From Aphelenchoides besseyi (taxonomy: Eukaryota; Nematoda; Chromadorea; Rhabditida; Aphelenchoididae), in assembly GCA_024699855.1 (NCBI GenBank), contig JAMPIQ010000002.1:16678001-16742000 (forward strand): a stretch of DNA of 64,000 nt, given 5' to 3'. Below the pieces are notes generated by a model, which saw only the letters and a list, made by a program, of their open reading frames with translations, ran no database searches and was not told the origin of the DNA. The position numbers and the translations under genes are program-made. Shown piece after piece: positions 23,201 to 39,300 of the stretch (position 1 is the stretch's first letter; every line of letters begins with the position of its first letter).

Positions 23201-26200
23201 TTGTTTTCAACATTGAGTGGAAGTTTGAAACGAATTGGCCACTCGTTTCGAACTTTTTTCGCTGATGTCAAGATCCGAACAATAGACAAATGCATTTGGT
23301 TCAGAAGATTGTGAAATGTGCGCACGTTATCGTCCTGGAGGGCTGCTCTTCGATTTGGTTTCGAGCTTTCGACCTTTTTAACTGCTATAAATAATGTCCA
23401 GAGATGACCCGGCGCGGATGTGACCGCCGGGACAGCTGTTATTCCATTAGGTGCCTTGTCTCGTCGTCGTCGCTTTCCGGCCTCCGGGCAACCACCGAAG
23501 TTCAATGACATTTTTATTCCGGAGTTTCTGCTCATTGACGCCTCTTGTCTGTGTGTTACAACCGCCGCCGAGTTGGCCCATAAAATCAGAATGTAAATTG
23601 GCGTTTACCACTCGACAAGTCATTTCGTTGATTTTGGTCATTAAGGTGCGATTAATGTAACGAGCCTACTCAACGGCGTTGTATCGTAAAAATTAATCGA
23701 GAATGTTACAGTCGATACGTTTTATGCGAAGATTTAATGAGTAACCGTTTCGATAATCATCTTATGAATTTGGGTTTTTATTGTACAGTAAAAACATCTC
23801 AAACTTCCTATCACACATCCTATGGAGGGTCTATAAGTGCGGTATTGATTGAGAAGTCGACCTATTCCTTCATTTTGATTTATCACTTGTCTCGTGTGGT
23901 GGGTGTCTCATTATTAGGGGGGCATAATAAAACAACGAGTTTTTGAGCAACTGATCTCTCACTCCCGAGTCCTCATTTCCGTCTTCATTCAACTTCTAAT
24001 TGTTGCCCTCGACGTGCTAACGAAGATCACATTGTTGATTCGAAAAAGATTGGTTTTTGGTTCCGTTGAAGATTTTGAATAATCGACCAAATGGACGTCG
24101 TTTTTTGAAAGTCGATAGGGACCGCGACTTAATCACAATAATGCAATGGACAATAATCATGCTTTCTTCAAATTCGAAGCCCGCCATTTCATGTCCATTC
24201 TTCGTATGTTAAACTCGTTTGTTGTCCGCGTTTCGGTCCAGAGCGCTGATTGAACTAATTTCTGCGCGACTTCGGATTTTAATATCGTCGACGGCACATT
24301 CGTTGCATTTTTATAGAATAAAAGCCTGCGGCGCTGACAAAGTCAATTTGGAAAGCGACGGCATGCAACCAAATGGCAACTGCCAAATCAACACAATGGT
24401 GGTGGGGACTGCTTCTTGCGCGTATTTCTCGCGCGCAAAAGACGAGACGACTTGATGCTGAGGTCTTGAGTTCGTTGTATGGTCGCGATTCTTTTCCGAA
24501 TCGAGCGCCGTTAGTCCCGACATCCTCTCCATCGCAAACGACCAGCGCCGCACTTGGCAACATCGCTAGGATTTTTCGACACTTGCGATAATTGAGTTTA
24601 TAAAAGAAGGGCAGAGGTCGAAGCCGCCGATGTCTTCTGTATCCCCGGGCCTAAGCTTCTCTTCCGCGTCAAATGAAAGCAGGCGAACCGGCCGACTTCG
24701 AGTGTCGACGGCTTAGCGTCCGGCCATTGTCAAATCGCGACTTCTGGCTTCGAATGGGGGATGTGAGCGTTAGAAGTGCGCGGTTTGGCCAAACAACTGC
24801 AAGTTCGCTGACAAAAGTTTGGTGTTATTTCTCGGCAATCAACTTGTTCGTCTAAGCTGAAGATCATATTCGCGCTAAAACCTTGCTATTCGTTCATTTC
24901 GTCTTGACGCTAATCAACGTCTAATATTGTATCCGCTTAAACATTTGTACGATTGCATTGCTTTGGTTCAACGGTCATTTTCCTGGACCCTGAGATTTGG
25001 CCTCAAACCGACCGTTCTGCCGCATCATCGCACTCGACGTGACACAAACAAAACAGCGCCGATTTGCGTTTTTTTCGTCCAAACTTAACATCATCGCACT
25101 CGTTGAATATCTTCGACATGTCGCATGGAATTTCCGGGCAAAAAGTCACGGACATTGAGACACGATGCCCCGCACATGACAAGCTGAAACTTTGTTATCT
25201 TAATTAAGTGCTTGCACTCTAACGTGATTACCGTTTTTGACGTCTTCTCAACTTCTAGTCGTGTATCAAATCGACAAACGTTAATGGCGATCTTACACAT
25301 TTTGTTGGATGCCGAAGTTCGTTGGTGTGTTTTCAGCTTGCAACCCGAAACCTTTTCTTTTTGCTTTTCTGTATTTTCACAGCTCCTGTGTTGAGGAGTT
25401 TACTCGTAAATTGCAACAAAACGGTCGAATTCGATTTCGAACGCCCGAAACAAAACCCCCAACATGATTAGGAGCGTACGTCGAATGATTGGAAGGAGAG
25501 TGGTGTCGGTTGTTTTGTCTTCCCCCAAAGGTACGATGGTTCCGCGAAATTTGTGAGCGAAAACGATGAAGACAAACCGACAGTTGGAATCGAGCGCACA
25601 GAACATTAGAAGCCTCGAAATCCAAACGAATTTATGTGCCGAAGTTGACGGTCGAATTTGTCTCGGAAAAGTTTTTTCTCTTCCCATCATTATTTCAGTT
25701 CTTTTTGCGTGCGCAGGACGATGATAACGAGAAGAACAACGCAGGAATTTTTAATGGAAATCCCGACCGAAGTATCAATGTTCTCGGCGCGGTCAACTGT
25801 CATTTGAAGCGACGAAGCAAAGTAAGTATCCAATAGAAGAGACGCAATAGAGGAGATGTACGATGCCATGGGTTGCCGACTTCAAGTTGTTGGAGGTTTT
25901 CAGTCGATGCACATCCGTAAGTTGGATGGTCGTTTCTGTACGGCCATTGCCCACTACTTATCCTCGACTAATTTGATAATGTCTCTTCTCCTTTCTGGCG
26001 CATAGTACCAACAAGACAGAATTCAGAAAGTTTATTTTCAAATGTATGGCTAACTTTTGCATTTTGAAACCCCGTTTTCTTTACCAAACTTCTGAATTGA
26101 CCGTGCTCCCGATTAATTGCAAATTCGTGCGAGCGTGTTGATCGTGAAGTTGACCATAAACTAATATTTCAACTATCGGTTTCAGGTAATCGTCTCAGTC

Positions 26201-26440
26201 ATCGGAAACGCCAAAAAACGGGCAGGCGATGACATTTTCCGCCCGGCTTTGGATTCGACATTTCGCCGAACGCGTCGACTGATCCACGGCCCGATCGATT
26301 CGACACAAACCATCAGCTGAGAAGGTTACTTCCTTCTTTGTAGGTCGAACATGTGAGTTCAAATAAAGCCGTTATCTTAGTTAATTCAACTATTAAAACG
26401 ATCGTTTTTGAACTCATTGACTTTGAGGTTTTAGCGCGGC
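17260..26440. other. Long gene-poor stretch before the innexin
   Basis: About 9 kb contains only short, mutually overlapping open frames without motifs, splice-linked exons or family resemblance. The composition varies: 19.4-20.9 kb and 23.3-24.9 kb are visibly richer in C/G than the surrounding sequence. It may hold distal regulatory sequence or 5' untranslated exons of the innexin, but I can support no specific element. Confidence 0.5.
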
Positions 26441-26449
26441 GGTGCTGTG

Positions 26450-29389
26450 ATGCTTCTTTATTATCTTGCTGCCATCTTCAAAGGTCTTCATCCACGAGTG
26501 GATGACGATTTTGTTGACAAACTCAACTACCATTACACATCAGCAATAATCTTTGCTTTTGCAATTATTGTCTCTGCGAAACAATATGTTGGGTATCCAA
26601 TCCAATGTTGGGTACCGGCACAATTCACAGTAAGTTTATGGGTCTAATCTGCGGCAAATCAAAATGACAGTTTGACAGCTTTTGATCAAATATTATAAAA
26701 GGGTTAAATAGACGCTAAGCTATGACCAATTGGAAAAAATTCAATTGTATAGCTTTAAATCTTTTGAGCAATGTCCTATAACTAAATAAATGACATGCAT
26801 GTAAGGAACGTGCTTCGCTGGTCATTGAACTATGATTTCTTGGTTGTTCATGATTCGGTTTCAAAGCGCCTTTTCGCATTGATAGACAAATCCAATTAAA
26901 AAGTACTCGGCTCGTTGTTTGTAAGCGTCTGGCAAGAAGAAACGTTTATTAATCCCAGAAATTGATTGATTCCACCAAAAGTCCTCAACCTACTTCATGC
27001 CATCGATTTCTCCACTGAAGAACAACCTTCAAGCTTCCAAATTCAGCGAGCAGTAATACTTTAAATGACGAGAAACTGAAACTTGGCGATTGCTTTTGAC
27101 GTAATGGTCGACGTTCTTCAACATAACACTTGCATATTGCACAACATCCATTCGATGACGATCACACTCAGCTCTTTCAACGCTTCTTTAGATCACAACA
27201 CATCTTTTATTTTGTTATCAACAAAGGAAAAAATCGTTCGTATCTCAACGGCTGCCGTACGCGAACTCACATGACTGAAAACAGAATAACAAACAGCTCA
27301 AAAATCTTCATACCTCAATGTCAGTTTGTAATCCAAAACTCTATTGCTTGCATAACTGTGTCCGGGTTTTGTGCTCACACGTACCGGACGTGTGCATTGA
27401 TTGCATACCGAGTAGTAACCACGTTGACCCGATTCCTCTGACCAATGACAACTATGCTCATATTGAAACTTCGTGAAACGATGATCCTTCTAATTAACTT
27501 CCTAAAAGTTCAAATTATGAACCAAAACCAAACGAAATAATCCGATTAAACATTAGTAATCAACAAACCAAAGGTGAGGGTCAAAACCTAAAATGTGGTC
27601 AATCGATTTCAAATCTACCTTTATTTAACATCAAATTAACCGTCAATCCATAGCTTATAACAAACAATAAGTAACACAAATAACTAAACAATCACAAGAA
27701 GCATAATCAACAGCTAAAAATGGAACCTAAACTTCAGTCTTCGGGAACTTGTGGATTTTTACCTAAAGTTGAAGTCAGATGTTATACGCTTGTGCTAAAC
27801 TTACCTTATATAATATCGTTCTAATCCTTGAACAACAAGCTGTCAAACGTTTTGGGCTCTAACTCAGCAAAAAATAGATCTACAAGTACTAATCGGTGTT
27901 TTAGGGCAAGTTTTTATGAAATAGGTTGGTTTCAAGGGGGGAAGCATATTTTTTAAGTTTATAACATCGTTCTAACGTGATATAACCGTCGTACACACAG
28001 ATAGTTGGGAACAGTATACAGTGGGTGATCCTTCTTCGCGAATATATGACATCAAAACTTTAGGAGAACTACTGCTGGGTCGAATCAACCTACTATCTAC
28101 CATTAACCAGCGCATTTCCCTTGGAATATAGCAATCAACGGTAAGTTTGAATAGATTTCCTTATGATAAACACTTTGAATTATAGATTTCGTGCACGACA
28201 AGTCAGCTATTACCAATGGGTACCGTTCGTTTTGGCATTGGAAGCCTTGATGTTCTACATTCCGTGTATTATGTGGCGTGGTCTATTGCATTGGCATTCG
28301 GGTATGTTTGTTTTGTTTTATTTGATAGATAATTAAAATAGGGATCAACGTCCAATCACTAACCCAAATGGCGTGTGATGCACGAATGATGGACACTGAT
28401 GCACGAGCAGCAACCGTTCAAACAATAGCGGGTCATATGGAAGATGCCTTAGAAATTCAACGTGAAGTATGTTGTTTATATTTAACTTATTCAGCAATTA
28501 ATCACATTTATATTTTAGGTTACTGATGTTTCAAGCTTCTTTTGTGTTGGTAAACGATGGGGATCATACGTGACATGCCTATACGTATTCATCAAACTGT
28601 TATATTTGGCCAATGTTGTTGTGCAAATATTTCTACTCAACTTGTTTCTTGGCACCGACAACATATTCTATGGGTTTCATATTCTCAAGGATCTATTGAA
28701 CGGTCGCGAATGGGGTGTTAGTGGCAATTTTCCACGTGTTACAATGTGCGACTTTGAAGTACGATTTCATTCGTGTGCTTTCGAAAAACTTCTTGTTTTT
28801 AGGTTCGAGTACTTGGCAATGTGCATCATCATACTGTGCAATGTGTGCTGATGATTAATATGTAAATACGATCAACAATTCGAAAACTATTTGATTATTT
28901 AGGTTCAATGAAAAAATCTTTCTATTTCTATGGTTCTGGTTTTTCATGGTTGCAATGGTTTCCGTATTTTCTCTTGCTCACTGGCTTTTGATCTCGTTCT
29001 TTCCCGGACAGGTAAAATGCTCAATTGAATGCAACGAATACACATACATTTATTTTCAGCATATGAAGTTTGTTCGCAAGTATCTTCGCGCCACAGATCT
29101 TGCCACCGATCGACAATCAGTGAAGAAATTCGTACACAAGTTCCTGGGATTCGATGGCGTTTTTTGTATGCGAATGATCAGTGCACATGCCGGCGACATT
29201 ATGGCAACCGAATTGATTGTCGCACTTTGGCACAATTTCAACGATCGTGTTCGAAAGAGTCCGATCGAAATGTTCGAAGGCGGTGTGAGTCAGTCGCCAT
29301 CGAAACTGGACGCCAACTTCAAAACATGGTTGTTGGGACAGACCACGAGGTACGCAAACTCAACTTCATACTCCCAGCAGCATCAATAA
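26450..29389 (+). CDS. Innexin (gap-junction channel subunit)
   Basis: Innexins form invertebrate gap junctions and hemichannels in the plasma membrane. Exon 1 (ATG 26,450) gives the N-terminus, the first membrane helix ([17 protein letters not shown]) and the signature [16 protein letters not shown] first intron of about 1.37 kb follows. A 20-base micro-exon at 28,001-28,020 gives SWEQYT, then [13 protein letters not shown] (extracellular loop 1 cysteines), [25 protein letters not shown] (the classic YYQWV motif and TM2), a cytoplasmic loop, [23 protein letters not shown] (TM3), the second extracellular loop with VTMCDFEVR and [12 protein letters not shown], and [18 protein letters not shown] (TM4). 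The C-terminus runs from HMKFVRKYL to about 29,389. Length and motif order match the family. Exon 1 ends in phase 0, while the micro-exon needs phase 1 to read DSWEQYT, so that junction is unresolved. The last exon boundary is also uncertain, because an alternative splice at about 29,350 is possible. Confidence 0.95.
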
Positions 29390-29399
29390 GTTCGCTGAG

Positions 29400-30910
29400 A
29401 CGATTAGGCAAGTTCCTCTCTTAGTCCTCTGTCTGTCCGTCTGTCAAGCTATCTTCTATTCTAATCACGTAATCGAGCTTTTAGTTCAACTACTTCAAAT
29501 TTATATCGGCGCCATTTGATTTTCGCTTCAGTTAAACAATATACCTCCAACCATCTATTTTGCGGAATATCTTTTTCGAATTGCGCTTTAGTCCGCGTTT
29601 AGATGCATGCATCACATTCACTAAACTCACAATTGTACAGTGATTGTCCAAGTCGTAGTAAATTAATATGCCAAAACCGAGATTCCTAACATAACTCACT
29701 ACTACACTCACAGTTAACCCACCGCTTATCACATGCGCTATTACAAAAACAAGTTTGTGTTTTCATTGAAGAATCAAAATTCGACGTCAAACTCATTACC
29801 AATCTAAACACAAACTTGTTTTCTTCTGTACAGACGACAAATAGAGTTCGAAGAGAGTGAACATACTTGTTCAAGAAAAGAAGTTTATAGAAACCCTTTT
29901 CCGAAAAATTTCGACTTCATCCGATGATTGTAATGTCGGGTGTTGTTATGAACGTTGTTGTAAAGGCCTATTCCCCCTTTTTTCATGCATTTCGACAACA
30001 ACACCATGCTTAATCCGACCATTCAGTAATTATGTTGTTGTTTTAGTTACAGAGCAAAACCGCAGTTCGACGGATCGAACCCGACGAGAGGAAAGAAACG
30101 AAGGAAGAGCGATGGTTATTTCACGTTCGTATGATCTTTCAAATGTGCGGTCAATTGGCTTCTACAACCGGTGTCATCGAAATTGCGGTCGGGATCTTCA
30201 TTCGTTTTTTATGAACTTCATTATGAATCTGCCGAAAAATACAAACCATGTGCCATTAATTTTGAATTTCCTTTTACCATTTGCCTCACTCATCAATCGA
30301 CGCTCTTCCACTGCTTGAAATTGTCTGCTCGTATTAGACATATTCTTTAAAACTTCATCTTTCAAGTTTTTAAAAGTTCACTGTGCCCATTTGGTTTTTG
30401 TCTTCTTGATGTTCCTTCATTATCATCAAGTCATTTCAACGGGTCCAATTGCTCTAAACTGTAGTCTTCTAGGAAATAGTTCAATTTCTAATTGTGCAGG
30501 GCTATAACTTTCATTCGCCAATCGGTGTACTTAAAACGATGACTGACTTCTGAATTTAGAGAAAACCCAAAAGTTTACTCGATTTGAACTCTCTCTTGAA
30601 GCATAACGTTTATTGCCATTAGAATGTCTCTTATTTTTCCGATTAGAAATCTACTTGTCGATATTTACACGCCAAATCTCTCTCAACCTTCTACATGTAC
30701 CAAAACTAACAAATAGTCTTAAATAAAATCTACGAATCTTAAATTGGACATTCCAGTTCGATTAGTCAACTATTTAGAAGGTCGAAAGCTACTTCAACTT
30801 GTTATCTTGCCGTAGGATTACAAGATGAAAACAACTAAATTTAATTTACTTTCTTCGACAATATGCAAATCAACGGGATCTAAACGAAACAACTATCTCG
30901 AACGATAAAT
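29400..30910. other. Intergenic, no gene seen
   Basis: This is the gap between the innexin 3' end and the YME1L 3' end. It is A/T-rich, and short open frames at 29,857-30,318 show no motif. AATAAA at about 30,724 on the plus strand lies far from either gene. Confidence 0.5.
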
Positions 30911-30917
30911 GGAGTTT

Positions 30918-33651
<2,734 letters not shown>

Positions 33652-33811
33652 GCCAACCAACAAGCTGAAAAAAAATAAAAACGAAACGATTTGATGAAAG
33701 ATAGTGATCGTAGTAGACGTATAAGAATTCGCCAAAAATCTCTAATCTATTAATAAATTTATTTCGTAACAATAAAAACCTTTTCATCAACAAAACAAAT
33801 TGATTAGCTAC
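33652..33811 (-). promoter_or_regulatory. Operon-like intercistronic region
   Basis: Reading on the minus strand, the microprotein stop is followed by AATAAA (about 33,750), then a T-rich run and TTTTTTTCAG. The YME1L ATG is 13 bases further on. Poly(A) signal, U-rich run and trans-splice acceptor within 100-200 bases is the usual layout between cistrons of nematode operons. Confidence 0.45.
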
Positions 33812-34010
33812 TTAAACGAGAACGCTTTTGAATCCGAAACGATAGGCGGCGAATGCTCCTGAAAGTCGAGAAATAGCCGAACAACAAACGAACCAACTCA
33901 CCAATTTCAACGACCGCCGTGATCGTAAGGAACTTGACGAAATCCATCAACGAACGTTGTGCCGCCGCCTGATCCGCTCGTTCGCCGCTGATTTCATCGG
34001 GAGCAAACAT
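33812..34010 (-). CDS. 51-residue single-pass membrane microprotein upstream of YME1L
   Basis: Two exons join in frame: 34,010-33,902 (36 codons plus one base) and 33,858-33,812. They are separated by an intron of about 43 bases with GTGAGT and TTTCAG ends. The product starts MFAPDEISGERADQAAAQRS, has a hydrophobic helix (MDFVKFLTITAVVEIGAFAAY) and a short basic end (RFGFKSVLV), then TAA. The shape is that of small mitochondrial-membrane subunits (TOM or respiratory-chain type), but I cannot name a family. The stop lies 160 bases before the YME1L start, in the same orientation, with AATAAA and a T-rich acceptor in between, which is an operon-like arrangement. An acceptor TTTTCAG also lies upstream at about 34,068. 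It was missed by simple ORF length because of its size. Confidence 0.6.
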
Positions 34011-34369
34011 TTCGACGATGCGAGACGTTGAGAGCGATGTAGAGGAGGTGGTGAAACGAAACTGAAAATTGTCGGTCAGTGAATGAGATTGAACCGAAAA
34101 TTTCAGAGGAATTTCACGAGTCATCAAAAACTCCCGACGCCTCGTTCTCCTTTGCAACGGCCGATCTTAACGCGAGTTTCTGTGTGTTGTCAATTTTCGT
34201 CAAGTGTGTGTTCGTGAGCTTAGCGAGTGTTCCAAGAACATCCAAGAACTTCTGTTCATTTCGACGGTCTGATGTTTCGTGTTTCCACGGTCCTTTTGTT
34301 TGAATAGACGTTGGCACGTTGGGAACTTTGATTGCATGATTAATGTGCGAATGCGACTGCAACGTTAAT

Positions 34370-36240
34370 CACCGGATGTTGTGAGCTCAGAATTCCTGAC
34401 GAGTTTGGTGCTTCGTAGTTGCAGAGTTGAATGTTGCAAGAAAGCGGAAGTAACATTTGAAAAAACGGATTGATTTGTGGCTTCGGAGATTCGAAAAGAA
34501 CTCAGAAAGCAATCTTTTATATGCGCCATTAAACAAAGTCTTCTGGCGATTCTGTCAAAACCTCCCCAAGCTTTTTATACTCGTGGATTGTCGTTTTTAA
34601 TATTCGAACACACGAAGACGCAACCGATGTGATGGGAAGAAGTGTGTGAACTTCATAAAACTTGCAAAGAAAAATTTTGTTTCTAGAGTAAACGCCTCAT
34701 TTTTTGGTCTTATATTTTCGATTGACAACTCAATGCAGTGTGGTGTGGAGAGTTGATGATTCGAACAAACCCAAGGGGTTGTGTGAGCCTTCGAAATGAC
34801 AAAAGATGCCCCAAGCGTTGACTGACAGACCGCTGCCTCTTTAGCGTCATATTCAACGAAGTATTCGACTGTTCCGAATCGAGTGTTTGTTTTTTTCTCG
34901 GTCCCGGAAAGTGTTCGGTCCCTGACCTGTGGGCCAGAAGACAGATGTTTGTTTCGTTCAGCCAACACCTTTCACGGCTTCAATGAAAAAGAGATTTTGA
35001 TGAGCAGACTTAAAACGAGCAATGAGCCATGAGTAAACGGAGATTTGGAAGAAGGTTTCCGGCGGTCAAAATGGACAACGACCAGCTACTTGCAGTTTTT
35101 GTATGCGAACCGCCGTCGACATTTCGAAGTCGGAAATTGCAACTGCCAACCGTCGCGTGCGCACAATTTTATTCGAGTTTTAAGAGATTTATCAAGAAGC
35201 TTTTGTTCCCATGAAGTCCACGAGATTGTTGTTTTCGTCTCTAATCTCTCGAATTTAAACATCAAAACCCAATTTGGATTTACTCACCACTTCTTTACGA
35301 GTCCCGAAATAACCGCTCATGTAACTCCCGCTTTTGTTGGTCCATTAGCGTGTCGTACGAATTGTATTCAAAAGTAGGAACAAGCGTATTTTTTGTCGCT
35401 TTACATGCCGTTAGTTCCTTTTGAATGCTGCCGTTAGGTCACTTCTACATCATAGAAAGTTGTTGTCATTTGCTCTATGGTTAATCTCAATGACGGCATT
35501 TACTGAGTATCGTCAATTATGAGCTTTGGATGTTTATATTGAACTCCACGAACCTTAGCCCGAGTAGAAGTCTCGTCAGTTTGTTGTTGTCAATTAGCAA
35601 TTCTTCTTGCAATCGAGAAGATAAGACTCGCGCAAAAAAAAGACATAAAAGATTTCTCGTTTAGCCTTTTTGTTCCAAATAAAACTAACAAGCAGCTGCT
35701 GCTCGAACAGCGCGAAAAGGACGCCAAAACAGTGGACGTACTTTTTTGCCTACGCTTCAGAAGCCAAACCGTTGCGGCCAAAAATCTCATAGACATATTT
35801 TCGCTTTTGCTCGCGCCGGAATATTTTTTACTTCATGCCTTTAGGCATATTGACAGTGTTAACGTGTGCATGAGTAACCACTCTGCCTTTTTGCGGTTCT
35901 TTGGCCTTCTTCTTTTCGTGACCGTAAAACAAAGGTATTCGTAAAAAAGTCGACGAACCACACGGTAACCGTTTTTTTGATTCTGTTCAAGACTTCTAGA
36001 TGTCTAATGTCTGAAATCTGTACGATCACATATCTACGAGTGTTTCAATTGTTCTAGACGCCATTTTTCTAGACCAATTCACTTGATAGTAAACTCAATT
36101 ATCGTGGTATATCTTTCGAACTGCGTTGTAATTACGAGACTAATTGCGTAGAGATTCGATTGAGAGATTCAGTCTTGACAGTTTCAGATTCGATTACCAA
36201 CAAATGTCGGCGTCTTAAAGTTGTTCGCTTGAACTAGTGG
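34370..36240. other. Intergenic, no gene seen
   Basis: This region lies between the YME1L/microprotein unit (minus) and TMEM132 (plus), so both promoters should lie here. The open frames have no motifs. Confidence 0.5.
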
Positions 36241-36363
36241 GGCAAATTGTATCGTCTCCGAGTGAAACGTGAGATAGAACTCAATTACAAGCAACGTTCT
36301 CTGCTCGAAAATGTGAACATCATTACCAACTGCTCGTACCAGTCGTTTGTTTACGATTTGATT

Positions 36364-39300
36364 ATGCGCATCGAGTGTTTGCGGTCAATGATTGCAAATT
36401 GGATGTTTCGTCTGATTCTGTTAGTGCAGTTGTTTTTTGCAAAAACTGACGGTAAACAGCTTGTTATGATATTAAAATTATAATCGTTTCAGGTGAAGCA
36501 ATTTCAATTCACCCATTCAATGGAGCTTTCATTTTGCGCCGTCCAAATGACTTCAACGGTTACACGAATAACACTCGAAGTAATGATCTCTACTTGCAAA
36601 ACGGCTGTCCGTCTTTTGCCGAACAAACAATCACTACTCAAGTGGCCGGACATTCGTATTCGTTGCCCATTTACCCAACAGTCCATCATTTGTACTGCAG
36701 TGTGAACGTGCGATTGGCACAAGATCGAGTTCATTTAGTGAGTTCATAGCAATCAACTTTAACGAAAGAATCTTTAGGATCGACCTTATTTGGACATAAT
36801 AGCAATTAGAGATTCGGCGTGGATGAACATGTTCAAACATCGTCTGTGTGTTACGGTTCAATTGACGAACGATGTGGGCGCTTCGGTGAGCGGTTCGTGT
36901 GTTTTGGATGAACGACGTTTGTACGAACCGTTTTGTCTTATTCGCCAAATCATTCCTTATTCCTGGTTCTCACTTACAACGGGTCTACAGCCGAGTGAAC
37001 ATGTAAGTTAGCTTATGAATGAAAACAACATTAACAACAAACTTCAGTTGATATCTGTTTCGTATTCCGTTAAGTCCGAGTGCTCAGCCGCCGAGATTGC
37101 GCTTCAAAATCAACGATTTCGAGTTCTTTCTTCGATTGGAAAGTTCTCAGTTTTTGGGATAAGCACTCAACCCGACGGGTAGGAAATTTAACGGCAGAAA
37201 CGTGAATGTCTTTCTTGCAGTCAACTGACTCTGTTGACTCGTTCGAATTTGACGTTCAGCACCGATTCGATGTCGTCAATTATTTTTCATTACAAACACA
37301 ATCCAAAATTCAACGATTCTGATGTTGCGTCACAACGATCAATACGCCTATGGTTTGTCTTTGGTTAATTGATGCATTTTACAATCTAAGGTTTAGGGTG
37401 TCAATTGATGAGAAGTTTGAGATTGTTTCTGCGTCGACATTGAATCCGAAAAAGTGGCGGATGAAAGCGGAAAACAACGTTAGTTCACAGCGTTTCGTCA
37501 CGTTTACATTGACACCTGTGGATGATGGAAGTTTGTTGGAACCAAAGTCGGGAGTTATTCGCAGATCCCAATTCAACTTCAATTTTAGTTTGGAAGCTTA
37601 TTTGTTTGCATTGCTCATACGAATGCGAAACGATCGAGAAGCTGGGAGATCGGAAACCAAAGGACACGGTCACTCGTCGATTGTTGTTCGTTGGACGTTG
37701 TTGGAGATTTATGATCAAAATGATATTTCAAACAAAACGGAGAGCGCTGAAGTCTCCGAAACTAGCGGGCATATTTCTCGTCGTTTAACATATGAAACAG
37801 ATGCTTCCTATGTAGTAGTACCGATACCAAAGGTATGTCATCCATTCATTTAATTATAAGAGCACTTATTCAGAGCATTGATCTTATAAACACAGCGGTT
37901 ATCACAGGACTACAAGTCTCCACTATCATGCGTATATTTTCAATTAGCTTATCCGGAAGAATACGTGACATAACCGATCAATCGCATTGTTCAAGTACTG
38001 AGCCTCGGATATTGAAGGTGTCCCCTACTTGCACTTCTGTTTTCGTTGACGGTTCCGAACTTCGCGGTCTGGACAACGTTAATGTCAATGTGGAATTCCA
38101 AACACTTCGTGCGAGCATCGCATTCAACGTCTGGTTTCCGCGTTTGCCAGTTAGCGTCTGGCTTGCTGATCGTAACTTGAACGCCATAAACGATTGGCGA
38201 GTTTCTGGTTGGAAACCAATGGATCGACGAAAACGTCGTGGATATTACGAGGAGCAACGAAAAGCGCGCGAAGCTCGTCAATCGATTTGCAACAATCGAT
38301 TTCAACAAACAGAAGTCCGTGTTTTGGCGGCTTTTCAAGTGGTTGACGAGCTTAGCGGTGATACGACATATTTGAGTGGAAGTCGTGATCTGATGTTCGA
38401 CATAACTCAAATTGCTATGGAACGAATCCATAGCAGTGATTCGCAGATTGTGGGATTACGCAGAAAAGATGGACGTCTACTCGCCATTGGAAACAAACCA
38501 GGAACAGCACGGTGAGTAAACCATAAGATTCCTAGTGATCGATTTCTTTAGAATTGTACTTAAAGCAGCTACTCAACACATCGACTATGGCGGTTCGATT
38601 ATTACGGTCGTAGCTGAAAAGGTCTCTGCGATACAGTTATTGATACGCGTAATTACGGATGTTCATCTGTCACTCACTCCAAGTCATTACAAATCGTCAC
38701 AATACGAATTGATCACTTATGCAGCTTCTCGATTTACTCAACAGTATCAACACGGTGCAATGGAAATCGAAATTTTCTATTCGGATGGCGAACGAGAACT
38801 TCTAAGTGATGTGGATACGCATCTTTACGTTTTGAGCGTAATCATGTCGGCTGCTGATGTTGTTCGAGTTCGTCAACAACGCGGGGTCGCCAACGTTGTT
38901 GAATTGGTGGTTTTGGACGATAAACTTCCGCCCGATGCTCGACTTCTGACAGCAGAGATGAGAGGACCGGCTGTTTGTGATCAAGAACTTTCTCCGTTGG
39001 CTTCTGGTCAAATACGTTTGGATATACGATTCGATCGTTCACGCACTTCTCATAATCCGCAATTGTCCTCTTCTGCAGTTGAGAAGACGTTTAAATCTCG
39101 AATAAAAATGAATGGTATGAAAGAGGTGGATCGAATTCGTAAGTTCGTTTGATTCAGTTCCTCAGCGAGAATATTTTTAAGATCTGAATATTACCGATCC
39201 AAAAACCCGCCATGTGATTGATGCTTCAACAATAACGGCCATTGGAGCACAGCCATTGCTCGCGCTGTTGATTGTAATTGTTATTATTTTCTGCGTTTAT

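Noticed and set aside
23098..23535. A 145-codon minus-strand frame
   Set aside because: No recognisable domain, no splice partners, and it overlaps other frames; not supported as a gene.
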